Below are positions 6,792-8,518 of a stretch of 8,518 nt of DNA, piece after piece. The translations under genes were made by a program, and so were the position numbers. The notes under the pieces were generated by a model that was given only the letters and a program-made list of their open reading frames with translations, ran no database searches and was not told the origin of the DNA. Within the stretch, counting starts at the first letter, position 1, and the number at the start of each line of letters is the position of its first letter. Source of the DNA: JAICIG01 sp035532215 (lineage in GTDB: Bacteria > Planctomycetota > Planctomycetia > Pirellulales > JAICIG01); NCBI GenBank assembly GCA_035532215.1, contig DATKRK010000231.1, positions 1 to 8,518 of the forward strand, given 5' to 3'.

Positions 6792-7069
6792 ATGGAGTTT
6801 CGGGCGCCCTCGCCCGTTAGGCATCGCGCCGGACAAGTCATGGAGGCACGGGCGCCCTCGCCCGTTAGGCATCGCGCCGGGCAAAGTCATGGAGGCACGG
6901 GCGCCCTCGCCCGTTAGGCATCGCGCCGGGCAAGTCATGGAGGCACGGGCGCCCTCGCCCGTTTCGCATCGCGCCGGGCGAGGGCGCCCTCCAGCGTACA
7001 TCGCGCCGGGCGGGGGCGCCCGGCCCTCCAGCGTACATCGCGCCGGGCGAGGGCGCCCGGCCCTCCAGC
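6792..7069. repeat. Compound array of REP-like GC-rich hairpin units in two orientations
   Basis: The left half has four tandem units starting ATGGAG at 6792, 6840, 6889 and 6937, with spacings of 48, 49 and 48 bp. Each contains CGGGCGCCCTCGCCCG and then CATCGCGCCGG. The right half has 37-bp units starting GTACATCGCGCC at 6996 and 7033, plus a degenerate copy at about 6965-6994. These contain CGGGCGAGGGCGCCCG, the reverse complement of the left-hand core (the copy at 6996 reads GGGG in the loop). Left and right units are thus the same hairpin inverted. At the junction, 6947-6961 and 6975-6989 form a perfect 15-bp stem with a 13-nt loop. There are no variable spacers of CRISPR type. The array ends 3 nt before the pepT stop codon and would lie in the 3' untranslated region of its mRNA. 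Confidence 0.88.
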
Positions 7070-7072
7070 GCG

Positions 7073-8308
7073 TCAAGACGCCGCCCAAACTTGCGCCAGT
7101 TCCACGAGCACTTCCGACGCCTGCGCCATTTCCTCCAGGCAGGTCCATTCGAGCGGCGAGTGGGGATTATGCTCGCCCGTGGAAAGATTAGGCGTGGGCA
7201 GGCCGAGTTCGGTGAACCGCGAGCCGTCGGTGCCGCCGCGGATCACGGTCAACCGCGGCTCGCGCCCCAGGCGCCGGAAGGCCGCTTGAGCGTAGGCCAC
7301 GGCTCGCGGCTCGCGCGCCAGCCCTGCGGCCATGTTGCGATATTGAGCCAGTATTTCGACGTCGATCGCCGAGCCGGGCCAGGCCGCGCTGGCCGCCCGA
7401 GCGGCGGCTCGCAGCGTGTCGGCGTGTTCGGCGAGCAGCGCCGTGTCGAAATCTCGTAGCAAGATGGCGATCATCACGCGGGCCACGCCGCCTTCGAGCT
7501 TGTAGGGGTGCAGAAAGCCCTGCCGCTTGTCGGTCGTCTCGGGCGAAAGCGTCTCGCGCGGCAGCCGCGCGAGAAAATCGGCCGCGACCCGCACCGCGTT
7601 GACCATCCGTCCCTTGGCGATCGAGGGATGAATGTTGACGCCGCGAACGGTCACGGTCGCCAAGTCGGCGGAAAAGGTCTCCAAGTCGATCTGATCGACG
7701 CCCGAGCCGTCGAGCGTGTAGCACGCCGTGGCGCCGAGCTTTTCGAGATCGACGTAGTCGACGCCGTGCCCGATCTCCTCGTCGCAAGTGAAGCAGACGC
7801 GGATTGGGCCGTGCTCCAACTCGGGATGTTCGGCCAGGTGGGCGACCGCCTCCATGATCGCGGCGATGCCCGCCTTATCGTCGGCGCCCAGCAGCGTCGT
7901 GCCGTCGCTGGTGATGATCGTGCGGCCGGCAAGCCCGCGCAATTCGGGGTTCGCCTCGACGCGAATCACCTGGCTCGGATCGCCAGGCAAGGTCAAGTCG
8001 CCGCCCTGGTAATTGCGCCAAACCTGTGGCTTGACGTTTTTGCCGGTCGTCTCGGGCGAAGTGTCGACGTGAGCGTTGAAGGCGATTGCCGGCGTTTCGC
8101 GCGGGCAAGTGGCCGGCAGCGTGGCCATCACGATGCCATGCGCATCTTGTTCGGCGTCTTCAAGACCGATGCCGCGCAGTTCGTCGACGAGCAGCCGCCC
8201 GAGTTCGAGCTGGCCCGGCGAACTGGGATAGCCCGCCGAGCCGTCGCCGGCCGTGGTATCGATTTGCACGTAACGCAAAAAACGCTGTAACAGTCGCTCG
8301 TCGTTCAT
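7073..8308 (-). CDS. pepT: Peptidase T (tripeptide aminopeptidase, M20B family)
   Basis: At 411 residues it is close to the roughly 408 of Escherichia coli PepT. It removes the N-terminal residue from tripeptides in the cytoplasm using two zinc ions. All expected site residues are visible: His80 and Asp82 in NAHVDTSP, Asp143 in LLGADDKAG, Glu177 (general base) and Glu178 in CDEEIGHG, Asp200 in TLDGSG, and His380 in STGEHNPHS. RGGTDGSRFTELGLPTPNLS (357-376) is a conserved stretch of the family, and NIHPSIAKGRMVNA (225-238) belongs to the lid/dimerisation domain. The reading frame is open upstream to 8437, but the extra 43 residues are arginine-rich and unlike any PepT. MNDERLLQRFLRYVQIDTT is the typical N-terminus, so I start at 8308. 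Upstream are AAGAA, 6 nt before the ATG, and a better GAGGA, 15 nt before it. The gene appears to be transcribed alone. Confidence 0.97.
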   Translation of the reverse strand: MNDERLLQRFLRYVQIDTTAGDGSAGYPSSPGQLELGRLLVDELRGIGLEDAEQDAHGIVMATLPATCPRETPAIAFNAHVDTSPETTGKNVKPQVWRNYQGGDLTLPGDPSQVIRVEANPELRGLAGRTIITSDGTTLLGADDKAGIAAIMEAVAHLAEHPELEHGPIRVCFTCDEEIGHGVDYVDLEKLGATACYTLDGSGVDQIDLETFSADLATVTVRGVNIHPSIAKGRMVNAVRVAADFLARLPRETLSPETTDKRQGFLHPYKLEGGVARVMIAILLRDFDTALLAEHADTLRAAARAASAAWPGSAIDVEILAQYRNMAAGLAREPRAVAYAQAAFRRLGREPRLTVIRGGTDGSRFTELGLPTPNLSTGEHNPHSPLEWTCLEEMAQASEVLVELAQVWAAS

Positions 8309-8425
8309 GGGCAATTCTTGGATTCCTCGAAGTCTCCCGGGGGACGGCTGATCGCGTGCCGCTGAGCTACACAACTCATGTTCTGGCATTCCTGGTCGAC
8401 AAACGCTCCGCCGGCGGCTTTTTCG

Positions 8426-8448
8426 TAGCCCAGGCATTTATGCCTGGG
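8426..8448 (+). repeat. Short palindromic dispersed repeat, copy 2
   Basis: TAG followed by CCCAGGCATTTATGCCTGGG (8429-8448) is identical over 23 bases to the minus-strand reading of 95-117. The two copies are therefore inverted with respect to each other, about 8.3 kb apart, and bracket all complete genes of the window. It lies 118 bp upstream of the pepT start codon, outside any gene. Confidence 0.8.
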
Positions 8449-8485
8449 AGACTCGAACGGCACTCACCCCTTTTTTCCCGATTGG

Positions 8486-8518
8486 CGCCTCGCGGGCCGC
8501 CGGGCGGCCCGCGAGGCG
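8486..8518. repeat. Very strong GC palindrome at the right edge
   Basis: CGCCTCGCGGGCCGCC (8486-8501) and its exact reverse complement (8503-8518) are separated by a single G. A realistic hairpin has about 13 pairs and a 7-nt loop. A T-run TTTTTT lies before it at 8471-8476, not after it, so neither strand shows a complete intrinsic terminator inside the window. A T-run just beyond 8518 would make it a plus-strand terminator, but that cannot be seen. Confidence 0.7.

Noticed and set aside
5699..6841. A 380-codon minus-strand frame overlapping the hypothetical gene
   Set aside because: It starts inside the repeat array and is extremely arginine-rich; the 308-residue frame has normal protein composition.
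6792..7069. CRISPR array
   Set aside because: Units are directly abutting GC-rich hairpins without variable spacers, occur in both orientations, and no cas gene is nearby.
5791..7191. A 466-codon plus-strand open frame spanning the minus-strand hypothetical gene and the whole repeat array
   Set aside because: Its second half is only translation of the repeat units (RPRPLGIAP, EARAPSP and similar) and its first half is antisense to a better frame. It also runs into pepT.
8325..8385. A tRNA-like stretch on the minus strand: TAGCTCAGCGG (8359-8369) fits the D-arm consensus and CTTCGAGGAATCC resembles a T-arm
   Set aside because: No acceptor stem or anticodon stem can be paired, and the T-arm-like part sits too close. 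At most a decayed remnant, more likely chance.
8407..8424. Intrinsic terminator CCGCCGGCGG followed by CTTTTT on the plus strand
   Set aside because: The palindrome leaves only about three pairs once a loop is allowed, and no plus-strand gene ends nearby.
8309..8437. A 43-residue N-terminal extension of pepT
   Set aside because: PepT proteins start at or near the MNDERLLQRF position; the extension is low in hydrophobic residues, arginine-rich and not a signal peptide.

Overview
The window is a GC-rich bacterial chromosome segment, most likely from a planctomycete (Planctomycetota, perhaps the Pirellulales). I base this on base composition, the style of the proteins, and several short palindromic intergenic repeats of a kind I recall from planctomycete genomes. 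That placement is an inference, not a database result. No phage, plasmid, CRISPR or transposase gene is visible.

Left part (1-1523): the last 26 codons of an unidentified plus-strand gene are followed by an intergenic stretch with a perfect short palindrome and a bulged hairpin. Next comes an exported alpha/beta-hydrolase esterase (317-1264). A non-coding element of about 137 bp with nested inverted repeats (1328-1464) follows.

Middle part (1524-5702): three co-directional genes form a probable operon. They encode a GT-C-type polytopic membrane glycosyltransferase, a class I SAM-dependent methyltransferase that starts inside the glycosyltransferase gene, and a large alkaline-phosphatase-superfamily phosphodiesterase of the PF01663 type. 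Together they suggest modification of a surface glycan or lipid, but no substrate can be read from the sequence. The glycosyltransferase gene carries an in-frame hairpin repeat flanked by a 38-bp duplication; its 26-bp core is identical to a unit of the repeat array 4.5 kb downstream.

Right part (5641-8518, minus strand): peptidase T (pepT, 7073-8308) is followed by a GC-rich repeat array (6792-7069). The array contains the same hairpin unit in both orientations and ends 3 nt from the pepT stop codon. Downstream lies an unidentified helical protein of 308 residues (5641-6567) whose 3' end overlaps the phosphodiesterase gene antisense by 62 bp. Upstream of pepT are a second, inverted copy of the short palindrome seen at the left end and a very strong palindrome that ends with the window.

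The five main genes look ordinary for their families. The most unusual content is the repeat biology: four kinds of palindromic elements, one of which appears to have entered a coding sequence in frame.
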